Source: Archegozetes longisetosus (Eukaryota > Arthropoda > Arachnida > Sarcoptiformes > Trhypochthoniidae). From it: a DNA stretch of 64,000 bases. Shown one piece after another: positions 1 through 11,375 of this stretch. The translations under genes and the position numbers were made by a program. The stretch lies in NCBI GenBank assembly GCA_018873245.2, contig JAEMBT020000125.1, positions 1 through 64,000 on the forward strand, read 5' to 3'. Position 1 is the stretch's first letter. Every line of letters starts with the position of its first letter. The notes under the pieces were generated by a model. It worked only from the letters and a program-made list of their open reading frames with translations, did no database searches and had not been told where the DNA came from.

Positions 1-808
1 CTGGGAACCGATATTTTCCATTGAGTAAAACGAGATTTCGCCATAAAGAGGTTGAAATATTGTTTTGAGACTAGAGTACTGCACTCACTATAACAAAAAT
101 CGATTATAAAAGGATCTAACTGTAAATGAATGCTATGCCACAGCTCTATAGGAATCTATACTTAGCCATTGGTCTTCAATAATAGTAAAATTTCTCTGAC
201 CCTTTATTATTTAGTTTCTGGTCAATAGCTTCAAGCTTTGCGTCACTTTTACAGTACATTGAGTCAGTACAACAATTACTAATAAATTATCTATTGTTTA
301 TCGCTATTAATCAATATTGACTCAAAGTCTTTAGCAATAAAATACTTTCAAGTTTCAATCATTAAATTGATTTGTTGTCGCTCAACAAGTTTGAGAACAA
401 AATAAACAATTAATAGAAATAATTAAAGTGTCTACTTTTTATCAATTCCTGTCAATGTCTTAATGATCACAAAGTTTTTCGACAAAATTCAGATCAAAAT
501 ACATAGTCGTTCAAGTTTTCAAATAGAAAATCAATTTCAATGAAAATTTACCTAATCATCAAAAAAAAGTTTGAGATACTGTTAAAATAATGTTTCCATT
601 CAAATGTGAGATCAAAACAATATTATAAGTATCTCCTAACACAAATTACGTCTTAATTGATGTGAAGTTTTTGACGTAATTTTATACTGAAAAACCATTT
701 GTTTATCACTTAATGATCTAACACAAAACCTTAACTGAATTAAAGTGAAAAATATTAACAGAGTTTTAAATGAAATAAAAGTTAATTTAAAAACAATTAA
801 AGTAGAGA
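1..808. other. Intergenic DNA upstream of the first zinc-finger gene
   Basis: AT-rich sequence without a convincing reading frame, repeat or RNA gene. The promoter of the zinc-finger gene that follows should lie in its last few hundred bases, but I see no clear TATA box or initiator. Confidence 0.5.
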
Positions 809-2566
809 ATGGACTCAGAAATCGAGCGAATGAACGAAGAGATAATCGAATTAAGAGAAGACAACCAAAGACTACATAATATGAATTCAATAATCGAACA
901 AATAAACGAAATATTGACTCAATTGTGAACGAATGCAAATGTCATTTGAACTACAGTCAAAATAATTCTAAAATTAAGACTAAATTAAATATTTTAAGGC
1001 ATAAATACCAACAGTTGAAGGAAAGCGAATCTAATTTTCATATAATTAATAATAACAGCAATAATAATAAGCAACAAATTTTGGATAAACTCAAGAAATG
1101 CTCTCAAATAACTCCAAAACTCATAATTAAGTCTAATATTAATGAAGTGTTGAATAAAAAGCAGATTTTAATTAGTGATAATGTTGTGACAGACGAAGAA
1201 AATATTGGTCTCAATAATAAGTCTAATGAAAGACAAAATGTTTTAGTTATCGATCATTTTGACGGCTTTGATGAAAGTGTTTACAGAGAAAATGCTTCTC
1301 AAGTTAAGTTAGAGTTTGTTTTACCACAAGTTGATAACGAAGTGGAAGTTAGGGATAGAAGTCTATTTGATAACAACAGTGGTCTAAGTCTTGTGAGTAG
1401 TAGTGGCAGAACTGCTCAAACCCAAAGAAAGAGGTTGAGGAAGAAGAATCAGATCTTTGATAAGGACTTTGTTGTTTTGGATGAGAAGCAACTCAAGAAG
1501 AATAATAAGAGCAAAGTTAGGCGAAGGAATAAGATTAGCTGCAATTGGCCTGGATGTGAATTGATGTTTAGAGATAAATATAACCTACAGGTAAGCTATT
1601 GTCTCTTTGTTCATGTTTTCATTCATTTCTTTTTTGTTTCTTAGAAGGTTTTTATTTGCATTTATTTGTATTTTTATGTTTATTATGTCTTGATTATCAA
1701 TTTTTTGTGTTTTTGTCTATTTGTTGTCTGAGTGAAGGGTTTGTCCAATAATTACCTTTGTTATGAATACTTTTATCCGAGCTCACATTTATTTCACTCA
1801 TAGTTTGAGTAAAGAATATAAAAACTAAATTAAAGTTGTCTATTAAATATATTTGAACTAAATCTAATATAATTGCAGGTCCACATGACTCGACACACTG
1901 GTGAAAAGTCATACCAATGTCTATGGCCAGGATGTGTGAAGACATACGCCACAAAAGCTGCTCTAGACGTCCACTATAACAACCATTCGGACAACCGGCG
2001 TTTTAAGTGTAGCTATACTGACTGCAACGCTGCTTTTATTCGTAAAACACAACTAACTGTTCATATAAGCGATAAACACACCGGAAATCGTCAGTATAAG
2101 TGTGATTGGCCTGGATGTGAGTGTTAAAAACTGAAATCAAAACAGTTTATAAAGGATAATAACTAATAAAATCAAATTTTAATCAGTTATCAAGTCTCCC
2201 ATGCATCATAACCGTTGTACTGTTATAAACATTGTTTTTCTCACAATAGATAGGCTTATACTTAATTGAGCCATGAATTGAAACATTGATTTTATTCTTA
2301 ATTATCTTTTAGGTGAGTATCAGAGCTGTTATTTGAATCGATTACAAGCCCATAAAATGAGGCATACGGGCGAGAAGCCTTATAAGTGTAATTGGCCTGA
2401 CTGTGAATGGAGTTTCAGACTTAATCATCACTTGAAGACTCATATGTTGAAACATACGGGAGAAAAACCTTTCGTTTGTGAACTTTCTGATTGTGACAAA
2501 CGGTTTCAATCGAAGCAAGCCATGAAAATACATGTCGAAAAAGTACATTTACGTGAATCACAATAA
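809..2566 (+). CDS. Six-finger C2H2 zinc-finger protein, frameshifted near the N-terminus
   Basis: Probable nuclear DNA-binding protein. I read three exons: 809-1590, 1879-2116 and 2313-2566, with donors GTAAGC and GTGAGT and acceptors TTGCAG and TTTTAG. The C-terminal half holds six tandem fingers of the form C-x4-C-x12-H-x3/4-H, most with a WPGC or WPDC core and HTGEKP-type linkers; fingers 1 and 4 are each split by an intron. Before them lies a polar, acidic region and a basic stretch (RKRLRKKNQ, KVRRRNK) that could be a nuclear signal. Translation should start at ATG 809, because the downstream frame has no ATG before the fingers; but the ATG frame hits TGA at 926-928 while the homologous frame continues from about 922. 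That is a one-base loss, or an assembly error. A paralog follows at 3704. The target gene is unknown. Confidence 0.8.
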
Positions 2567-3703
2567 GCCATCTTTTTTTAATAACTGGACTAAAATTATT
2601 TTCAATTTTATTTACTTATATTTATAGTATTTATGATTTATGTCTATAAATTGTTTGCTCTTTATTAATAGTGAGGTTTTGAAAGTGATTTATGCAGTTT
2701 TTGGATTGTTCGCTATCGATATGTAAAATGTACTGACTTGATGTGCATTCAAAGTATTGTTCAGACTTGTCTATTCGAGTATTGTCGATAATCTAGTTTA
2801 TTATTTAAAATTAGTTTGTAAATTCTTTTCTCATAGTCTATTATATTGAATTCTGCATTGATTCTGAATTTTTATATCAATTATAAGTTTTAATTTAAAC
2901 TTCAATAAAATGATAACCTGATTATAATGTCTATTGATTTTAAATTATTTTGAATGATTCATTGAGTTATTTCAAAAGTAATAGCAAAATTGATCAGAGT
3001 CAACTTTTTATAATAGTAAGTCAAAACTGACAACTCTTTCTCTTCAGAAATACATTAATTTGAATATAAAAAGCTTCTCAATAATTGCTCCAAAGTTTCT
3101 TCTCACGACTTGGTTCTTAATCAATAATTTTCTGTCAATCCTCTAATAACTAATTTTACCTGCGCTTTTTAATTGAAATTTTGTTATAGTATGTGTTGAT
3201 CAATACTTCAAATAAATTTGTTTCAGTTTATCATTAGTTAAAGTTCGTATCTATTTCTTATCTAAGAACTTTTTTCTCCACTTTATCTATAGTTAGTTAA
3301 GTCTAATATTTAGGAAACTGATAAAAGTTTTTCTTATTGAGAAATATAATAAATTAATATAGCAGTTTACTAGATTTTGACTCAAAGTTAACTATAGGAT
3401 AGACGTTAATCATTATAAAACTATAAAAGATGAATTAATTCGGTATAAATGAGTTACCTCAGAAGTTAAGATATTTGTATTTAAAACTTTTTAAGTGAAA
3501 AGTTTTCAAAGTAATTTGAACGTATGTTATGTGTAAATAACCCCTCATTGAAGTGATAGAGAACATGAAAGTATTTGTTGTTTACAAAACACTAAAGCAT
3601 TAAAACTCTTAGAAATCAATATCTAGTGTAACAAAATATTGAACTTAAAAAACAATTGAAAGTCAAGTTCTAAATAATACCGTAAAATCTTTTTAATCAA
3701 GTC
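2567..3703. other. 3' UTR and spacer between the zinc-finger paralogs
   Basis: No coding frame is visible. An AATAAA at 2904-2909 is the best polyadenylation signal for the upstream gene. The remainder is AT-rich spacer that must contain the promoter of the second paralog. Confidence 0.45.
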
Positions 3704-5379
3704 ATGTCTGCGGAAGAAGTTCTTAAGTTGAGATCAACTAATGATAGGCTGACCAAAGATAACAAGAAGTTGATGGAAATGATGTCAACTATGGATAAAT
3801 TTAGAGTTATGTTGATATCAATGGTTAATAACTGTAAATGTGGTACAGAATTGAATATTAGAATGAAATTCAATCTTCTTATGGAAGAATATTATGACTT
3901 AAGAGATAATAATAAAACTATTGATAATCAAGTTTTTAGTAGTAGAAGTAAAAAGTTTATAGTTTTAATCATAATAATATACTCTTCATGATGGCAGCAA
4001 TCATCAAATTCATCATAATTCACTTGATAGTTGTTTAAATGATCCAAATGATCCCCAACAGTTAAGTCTAACTCAAGATGATGTGAGTATTTATTACAAC
4101 AAACTCTTCAAATACTAATTTTCACTATTGGTCAGAAGCCCTTAATTTTATTGTTTTTTACAAACTTTATTTCCACTCATTTTTAGGCTCTATCTGAAGA
4201 AAGTAACACTAATAATCAGATAAAGACTAATGAAGACACACCTGTTGGTGAAGTTAATAACAGTTTAGATGAAAGTCTAGACGAAACTAAAGAAATCCCA
4301 AAACCATCGGTAGTCTCACCTCAAACTAAAGATGATAAAGATTTAGATCTTAAGGAAAGGATCGCTCGTTTGAGAAGATATGTCGCTAGACCTAAGATTT
4401 ATTCTAGAATGAATAGACCGAAAATTATTGGTGATCAGAGGTTCGCTTGTTCGTGGCCAGGATGTGATTCGGTGTTCAAAGTATGAAAAGTTGATGTCTT
4501 TACCGTTTAAAGGGGTTTGCAGTGAGATCTGATTGTATTTGATATTTTTATTAAAATTTTCTGTGAATAAGTCTATCATTCGTGAGAACTTGTTTTATAA
4601 CTATATTTTATTAATTCATTAGTTTGTAATTAATATTTAACGAAATTTTGATTTTGGATTAATTTTGTTTGTATTTATTTTAGGCAAGGTCGATAACACA
4701 TATGTGGAGGCATACAGGAGAGAAAGTGTATGCGTGTGAATGGCGGATGTGATAAACGTTTTCCAGTCAAACGCAATTTGGCCCGACATCGGGAAACTCA
4801 TGAAGGAGTCAAGCATTATGCTTGTGATTGGCCCGGATGTGAGTCTAAAGATTACTAAATTTAGATTATTTTTGGGTAGTTTGCGATTTGAATTGTATTT
4901 TAGTAACCAAAATAACTTTAGTCTTTATTTTGATAGATAAGTGATTTGAGACTCGGTTTATCTGTTTATTAACTTTTAATTAGGAAAATTTTAGTTAAAT
5001 ATGTTATTAAATATGTTATTAAATATGAGAATAAGATTTCTAACAATCATTTCACTTGTTAATACTTAACCTATTTGTGGTTAAGTTAAACAAACTTAGT
5101 TTATTGATCGATTTTTCTCAATAAAAGGTGAATACAAGTCGTGGTATCCACAAGGAGTTAGAGCTCATCGAAAACGACACACGGATGAGAGGCCGCACAA
5201 GTGTTCGTGGCCTCACTGCGTGGACTTTTCGACAATCGCATCACTTGAAGGCTCATATGTTGAAACATACAGGAGAAAAACCGTTCGCCTGTTCCTGGCC
5301 AGGGTGTGACAATCGGTTCCAGTCACGACAGGCCATGAAATTTCATTTCGATAGAGCACATCATAAGGCCGTTACGTGA
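3704..5379 (+). pseudogene. Decayed C2H2 zinc-finger paralog
   Basis: Tandem copy of the gene at 809. The first exon from ATG 3704 encodes a coiled N-terminus with the shared V-N-x-C-K-C segment. Further exons are 4187-4480, 4684-4838 and 5128-5379, plus a probable N/H/Q-rich exon of about 3998-4082. The finger intron sits at the same place as in the first gene (GGA T|GTGAGT at 4839). About five fingers remain. The frame is broken at least twice: between the cysteines of a finger at 4744, where a CCN proline codon is reduced to one base, and after the second cysteine of another finger near 5199, where a codon is again reduced to one base. The first finger also has only ten residues between its Cys and His pairs. 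A third break probably lies near 3950-4000 unless a 43-nt intron is real. I call it a pseudogene; assembly indels remain possible. Confidence 0.75.
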
Positions 5380-6321
5380 GATTTATTATGGAATCATTAG
5401 GTTTACTCTAGCTTTTCGTTCATCGTGTTGTATCGTTTGAGTCATTAAGTCAGAATTTTTCTGCTCCTTCTTTTTATAAATCTTATCATAACTTATAAAT
5501 ATCAAGCATTCAAATGTTTTAATTTAATCAAGAATTTTAAATCTAAAAATGTCTATTAGTTTAATTATGATGTATAGTTAAGAGAATAAACGCTATGTTC
5601 AGAATTACGCTAATATAAAGTAGATTTTTTAATGCCAGAAAAATGTTTTATTTTGTATATAGTATAGTTTATGACAAAACCAGTAATTTGACTAGTCTCT
5701 CGTTTTAATGAAACGACGTGAGTCCAAAGACTCACAAAAGCACAAACGTGTCTCCGAAGGCACTAGGAAGCACCATAGAAAGTACCATCACCACTAGAAA
5801 GAATGTGAATCAGTTAAAATTTTCAATTAAGACAAAAATAGATAAGTCAAACAATTTGAATTCAAACCAAAACTATATAAGAGTCTGGACATGATTTGCA
5901 ATAATATCACTATCAAATTTGCACTAAAATCAAAATCTTCATTTCGCAAAGCTCTCGTAATTGTTTGTCAAACATCTATTTTAGCTGATTAATGGCAATC
6001 ATAAGTTTATCGGATCCTATTTTTGGTTGAATACACGGAACCAGAACCAGAAGATAGTGTATGTTCAAAATCATAGTGAAAGAGGACCTTTTTGTGAAAA
6101 AAATAAGTTATTTAAGTCTAAATCAGATAATGAAGAAGAAGCGATACGACAGAATCAGATAACTAATCAATACTTGCGTTTGATCCCTACTACCTTTATA
6201 ACAATTAGAACTTGAATTGTTTTCACCAGAAGTGCTGTGTTTAAGTCTTGTCGACTTCAGGATTATAACTATGCTATATAAAACGTCATGTTTATATTAC
6301 TGTCTCCAGTGCTGGTAGTAC
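5380..6321. other. 3' UTR and spacer
   Basis: AATAAA at 5585-5590 is a good polyadenylation signal for the decayed zinc-finger gene. A 29-codon frame at 5708-5797 is rich in Lys, Arg and His but has no other support. Nothing else is recognisable. Confidence 0.4.
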
Positions 6322-6329
6322 TTAATATC

Positions 6330-6707
6330 GGGATCCGATCAAAATGCCGAAAATTAAAATGCCGACAGGTCATAATACCGACACCATAATACCGACAGGT
6401 CAAAATACCGACACGTTCATAATATTGAAAGGTCAAAATACTAAAAATGTATAATATTGATAATTTAATGCACTCATTATTCATATCTTTTCATATTCAC
6501 TACTATGAACTTTTGAAGGCCTAAAACCGTGCAATACATAGTATTGGTATTCATATATTTAAACCAAGAAGTTCAAAGATGTCAATACATAGTGTATATT
6601 ATCAAAAATGGTTATAAATTATTAATTTTATAAGTTGTCAGTATTACAAACTGATAGCACTATGACCATGTCGGTATTTTGATTGTCGGCATTTTGAACC
6701 AGACCCC
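6330..6707. mobile_element. hAT-like MITE with 8-bp target duplication
   Basis: A 378-bp element with imperfect terminal inverted repeats of about 21 bp (left GGGATCCGATCAAAATGCCG; right, reverse-complemented, GGGGTCTGGTTCAAAATGCC). It is flanked by exact 8-bp direct repeats TTAATATC at 6322-6329 and 6708-6715. An 8-bp duplication is the size made by hAT-family transposases. Inside the left end a short motif (AATACCGACAGGTCA-like) is repeated several times. It has no coding capacity, so it must have been mobilised in trans. Confidence 0.8.
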
Positions 6708-6715
6708 TTAATATC

Positions 6716-8485
6716 ACCCAGACTTTTGAAACTCTACCTTTTTGTTCCATTATTTTTGTTATTAAAGTTTAGACTAAATTAATTATTTAGACCAATTTTA
6801 TTTGGAAAACGATATGCCTTGAAGTTTCGGCAATCTCAAAGCTTAAAATAATAAAAAAGAATTTAAGATCTAATTATTAATCTTTTGATAAAAGTGTGTT
6901 AAAGTTCGTAATAATTATTTATTAATATAAAATCATGTGCATTGGTGTAGCTAAATTAGAAATAAGTATGAGCCGACGTTTTGATCGCACAATTCAATAG
7001 TTACTTCAATGATTTGAATGCTTTGATTTTCTGCAACTCCTATTGAGTTTTTATGCCAGTTACTCAAGCTTTAGTAATGAAAGCCAACTAAATAAATATC
7101 ATGGAGTTATAGCTAAGAGATAAGTCAGAAGTTGGATATTAATTGAAATAATTATAGGATAGTAATAGAGTTAACTTACGAGAAAATTATAACAAGATTG
7201 AATATTTTCAGAGTGTATGCACACTCAAAAAACATCGTACTTGCAACAAGTAAGGGTGCGTCGTGATGACATACTTTCTATTATATTATAATGTATCGAA
7301 TGTTAAGAAACTTATAGAATATTCAATAAATTCATCAAAGCTATTTGCAAATCAAATTTAGTGAAAAAATTATGTGTATTACAGGCAGATTGGACACAAC
7401 GATTTTTGTCTTATTGATATTGATAATTATAGTTTTCAAGTGTGTAATTAAAAGCACTTTATGTAGATAAGATGACTAGATAGATGTAAACATATAGAAA
7501 AAATTTCAATTTAATTAATAAGTTAAATTTTTTAAATTGAAGTTTAAAGTGAGATTTATTTTTAATTCATTCAAGAAAATAAACTATTATTTAGGTCTCA
7601 CAACAATAGTGATTAAAAGTTCAACTCATTATTTTGGTAGAAACAACAGGATAAAGTTGAAAACTTTTATATCAATGAGTAATATGAGGCAATGAATTTT
7701 AAATAACTAGATATCATTTGAAAATTACCGCTTGTTTGATGGCGAAAAAGGTGTTAATGAATCTAATATGGGAAGAATCCCTTTAATCATTATGAGATCT
7801 TTTACATTTGAAGTCAACTTGAAAGTTGGATTATGGCTAGTGAGAATGATAGGAAAAAGATTCATGGTGCTTTCATCAGAGTAATTTTTGAATTTTATAT
7901 CGATAGCTTCTTTAAGGTTCGAAATTTTGCTATTATGTATAGTAGTTAACACTGCGTGTATAGTTAGGCATTAATGATTATTATGGTGGCCCAAATCCTT
8001 CATCATTTTCTATTTTTCAAATTCTTTTGTATACTAATGGCATATGATTAAGATATCTTGAATCATTGCCTTTATAAAATTGCTGAGGGACTCTCAGGCT
8101 GACTTATAACCAACGTTGAAAAAATATTTGACCAAATAATGTCAACTGAAGACAACCCCTTTTTATGGTGAAGGAATAGGATAATTAGAATCTGCAATTA
8201 GGGTCGAAAATATACAATCGTTTGCAAAAAATTGGCAAAACACCTACAACTATTCCACCGTTAGTCATCAGACCCACAATGGATACCGTTGAATGGTTGT
8301 ATTGTCACGTTTATTCTTTACGTGAGACTATTTTTGAGATCGTTTTTAATCCTCAGACACTGGAAATTAAGTGTTGAGTCTAAGACTCGATTAAATTCCA
8401 GTCTGACGATATCAATTTACAGTACATATGCGTGTTAAAGTTTAAAAAAAATAAAGCCACTTACTGCTTATCTTGATTCGATGTT
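6716..8485. other. AT-rich spacer with a dispersed repeat fragment
   Basis: No supported gene. The stretch at about 7976-8048 (core GGTGGCCCAAATCCTTCATC) recurs in reverse orientation at about 28826-28909, so it is a fragment of a dispersed repeat. If the LTR at 8503 is the upstream LTR of an element, decayed internal retroelement sequence may lie here on the minus strand, but I cannot recognise any. Confidence 0.4.
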
Positions 8486-8495
8486 CCTGGTACCA
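8486..8495 (-). other. Candidate tRNA primer-binding site
   Basis: Seven bases beyond the LTR end the minus strand reads TGGTACCAGG, the form of a minus-strand primer site (TGG pairs with the tRNA CCA end). The sequence resembles the 3' end of some tRNA-Leu. The match has not been computed. Confidence 0.4.
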
Positions 8496-8502
8496 CGCAG
8501 AT

Positions 8503-9068
8503 TGTGTTGGGACGTTTTTTGAAAAGAATATAATTAAATCAAATACACAATAGAGTTTTTGTCATAAAAATTTTTATTTAAAATTCACAAACACATACAT
8601 ATATTTAACAACACTTTCTGTTAAAGTTTTGCGATCAGGAGCACAACTTTACTTTGCCACTGCAAAGAAGGAATGATCTTTTAGGTTATTTCAGTCGACT
8701 TTATATACTCTGGTGTCTAGCATTTTATCACCGAAAAACCTTCCATAATTTATTCACAAACAGTCCAAAGTATTCGCAAACAGTTTTGTTACTTTGACCA
8801 TCCAATGGTCAAAGCATTTAGAGCTTCTATTTGTTTATGTCTATTATTTCTGTTACTTTGACCATCCAATAGTCAAAGTTTCTATTTGTTCATGCATTAT
8901 AGTTCTGTTACTTTGACCATCCAATGGTCAAAATATCTAGTTTTTATTTGTTTATGTCTATTTGTTAAACTAAAGGTTATAATTTAATTTGTGTGCGTAC
9001 GTGCGTGTATGTGTGTGTGTTGATTGTATGTTTATTTCTATTTTTATTTTTATTTTGTTTTTTTGACA
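8503..9068 (-). mobile_element. Retrotransposon LTR, minus orientation
   Basis: On the minus strand the unit opens with TGTCA at 9068 and closes with ...CAACACA near 8503, giving a TG...CA LTR of about 566 bp. It carries a TATA box (TATATAAAG) at about 8708-8700 and a polyadenylation signal (AATAAA) at 8578-8573, about 130 bases apart, in the right order for a U3-R-U5 layout. A purine tract precedes it and a primer-site-like sequence follows it. U3 holds three copies of a palindromic motif. The gypsy integrase remains at 12.5-13.7 kb have the same polarity and could belong to the same element, but 3.4 kb of other sequence lies between. Confidence 0.6.
8788..8932. repeat. Triplicated palindromic motif in the LTR U3
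   Basis: The sequence GTTACTTTGACCATCCAATG, running on into GTCAAA, occurs at 8788, 8852 and 8907. Its core TTGACCAT-CCA-ATGGTCAA is a near-perfect palindrome containing a CCAAT box, with one change in the middle copy. All three lie 80-230 bp upstream of the LTR TATA box, where LTR enhancer repeats usually sit. Confidence 0.7.
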
Positions 9069-9080
9069 AAATCTCCCCGG
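9069..9080 (-). promoter_or_regulatory. Candidate polypurine tract
   Basis: Immediately upstream of the LTR on the minus strand is GGGGAGATTTT, preceded by a GC-rich segment (CTCTCGCC). This is the usual appearance of the plus-strand primer that precedes a 3' LTR in Ty3/gypsy elements. Confidence 0.45.
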
Positions 9081-9081
9081 C

Positions 9082-10000
9082 GAGAGCTGAGCTCCTGATC
9101 AGCAAATTTCATAAAATTGATAAAACACTCAGTTACAATGTTTATAGTAAATAATTACGTTTTAAAAGCTATGAATTCTCATAGTCTACAGTTTGAATGT
9201 TTCGTTAACCCTTAAACAGTAAAATGTTTTAGACTTAGCATTTTAGTATTGTTTGGCTGTTTCGAATACGTTTATCTGCTCTAGGATTAGATTAATGAAG
9301 TCTTATTCGCCTTTGAACATACTCCCTATTTATTTGATAAATCTGGATAGCTTCAAAAATTTTGTGGTGTATTATTCATAGCTTTAAAAAGATTAAATAT
9401 ATTTTATAAAATAGTAAAAAAAATTAAAAATTCATTAAAAATTTCTCATAAAAAAATTTTCTCATCTATAAAAAATTTTATCAGATATCGCTGATGGGTG
9501 AGTATAAGGAAGAACTAAGACATTCTTTATATTTAATTGCTAGATGATTAATTAGAAGATGTTTTAGTTCATTCACTTAACACTTTTCAATAATAAGCCA
9601 ATGTTCCTTGATAATATTTTCAGTTCAAATCAAATATTATTAGAAGTTAATTTATATTTTCTTTGTACTTCTACTCTTGATTTATTCACAGTTCCCTTGA
9701 ATTGTTCACATTAAAAACACTATCGTCTGTGATATTTTATTTTGGAATATCCACATGTTCGTTGATTTTTTTGATAGTCAATGTAAAATTTCCTTTCGCC
9801 AAGTGTATGCATTTAATTGAGAATGTTAAACAAATCTGAACAAAACAGTCTGGTTTATCTGATTTAAACATTTTAATGAATCTGATACAAGCGATAATTT
9901 TTTAAAACTATATTTTATGCGTGGAGTTTATTTCATTTCATAAACTTATGTTGATACCCAATAAATTTATTACATCAACGTGATAACATGGCGAGATTAA
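9082..10000. other. AT-rich DNA without recognisable genes
   Basis: No open frame, repeat or RNA gene is evident. The copy of GATCAGGAGC at 9091-9100 is inverted relative to one inside the LTR at 8633-8642. Confidence 0.4.
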
Positions 10001-11375
10001 CTAGGTGATTATTGTAGATGTCATAAGCTTGTCTCTTAGTTTATCTAAAGTAACACCTCTTATATTGACTCGGTATTTAGCTTCCATTTTAATCAGTAAT
10101 TCAGCTACTAATTTACCAACGTAGTGTAATTTAAAGATTTTAAATTTCTTCTTGAGGAATTTTATTTGATTCTGGTTTAATTTTATATTTTTGATTTTTA
10201 AAATGTCAAATCTGCTGAAAGTTTTAATCACACTGGCTTCGGATGAGTGCTTAGTAAATAAGTGTGTAATAATTTGATACGAGTCTTTGGCAGTCTCATA
10301 AAAATTTTATCACTTTCGCAAAATTTACACATCACATTATTGGCACCATAGTGATCATAAATGTGTTCTACACACTCTAATTCATTTATATATCTTCGTT
10401 GAAAATGTTTTTGTTGAGATGTATTTTTAAGGTAGATTTCACTGCACAGTGGGCATTCAAATTCACCATAGGTATTTTTATTGTTTAACAATGGATTCAT
10501 TTGAAAGTCAATATGAGATGCCATCCACTGATATATTTCTTCACCTATTTCTGATCTCCTATAGCCTGCACTTGAACACTGACGTTGCTGTTTACTCGCT
10601 TTATGAGGATTTATTTTATTTACTGAGAAATTTTAGAGCACCCTGTACATTGTAGAATGTCAATATTTTCTAAATGAATATGCATGTGGGTTAAAAGTTT
10701 TGCTCTATTTTCCATTGCACTAAAACATATAGGACAGATATATGTTAGATTTATATTATTAATGTTCTTCTTCGTCTTTTCGATATTGTTCAAAATTCTG
10801 GTAACATTTTCATTAAAGTTATTATTTATAGCTTCCGGTCTATCTAGCTTTTTATTTTTCGAGGACTTGGTTCAAGTTTTTCTTTTTGGTTCATATAAAC
10901 CCCATAATTTTTTATATTCTTCAGTATTTAATTTGTCTACTTTAAGCGTATATTGCTTAAATTTCTCGGGACAGAAGTTTTTGTATCTTTTTGTTGCTTT
11001 TATAAGCCAAAAATAATCTATACATTTCATTTGCTGCGGCATTTTTACATTTTTAATGATGGACAAATGAATATGAATGTGTATTACAGTACCTATGCAC
11101 GCTTGAAGGACTATACAACAATCATCTTTTATACTTCTGATGTAATGCTTATTTATCGTCCATATGACTTTATCTCTTTTCTGATTACGATTGAAATTTC
11201 GGAGCATGCAGTTTAACACATTGTAATGATTCTTCGTATCAGGATTCATCTGTAATAGTAGAAATTCTTCGGTTAATTCTTGAGTTTCACAACTCTCAAA
11301 AACCTTTACACTATCTTCATGGATAGTTTTATAAAAAGAAATATTTACATAAATGATTTTTTTATAATATTCAAT
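10001..11375 (-). pseudogene. Unrecognised cysteine-rich protein, broken into several frames
   Basis: A run of minus-strand frames follows one another head to tail: about 11375-10872, then an unbroken stretch near 10865-10625 in another frame, 10524-10228 and 10231-10001. Their close spacing and frame changes of one base suggest one former gene of roughly 400-450 codons. It contains C-x2-C pairs followed by histidines (ICPICF...HMHIH; CPLCSE...KHF; CKFC), so it may bind zinc. The first frame is basic and hydrophobic (QACIGTVIHIHIHL). The only ATG near the 5' end is at 11249, and the frame is open upstream of it. I do not recognise the family. It could be an extra ORF of the neighbouring gypsy element or a captured host or viral gene. 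Confidence 0.4.

Noticed and set aside
636..938. 100-codon minus-strand frame with hydrophobic residues
   Set aside because: It overlaps the first exon of the zinc-finger gene and its apparent hydrophobicity comes from AT-rich antisense codons.
4740..4940. 66-codon plus-strand frame
   Set aside because: It is the wrong frame of a zinc-finger exon shifted by the local 2-base loss and then runs into the intron.
7725..7952. 75-codon minus-strand frame
   Set aside because: No family resemblance, no start context and no repeat or splice support.
10684..11016. 110-codon hydrophobic plus-strand frame
   Set aside because: Antisense of the better supported minus-strand frames with cysteine clusters.
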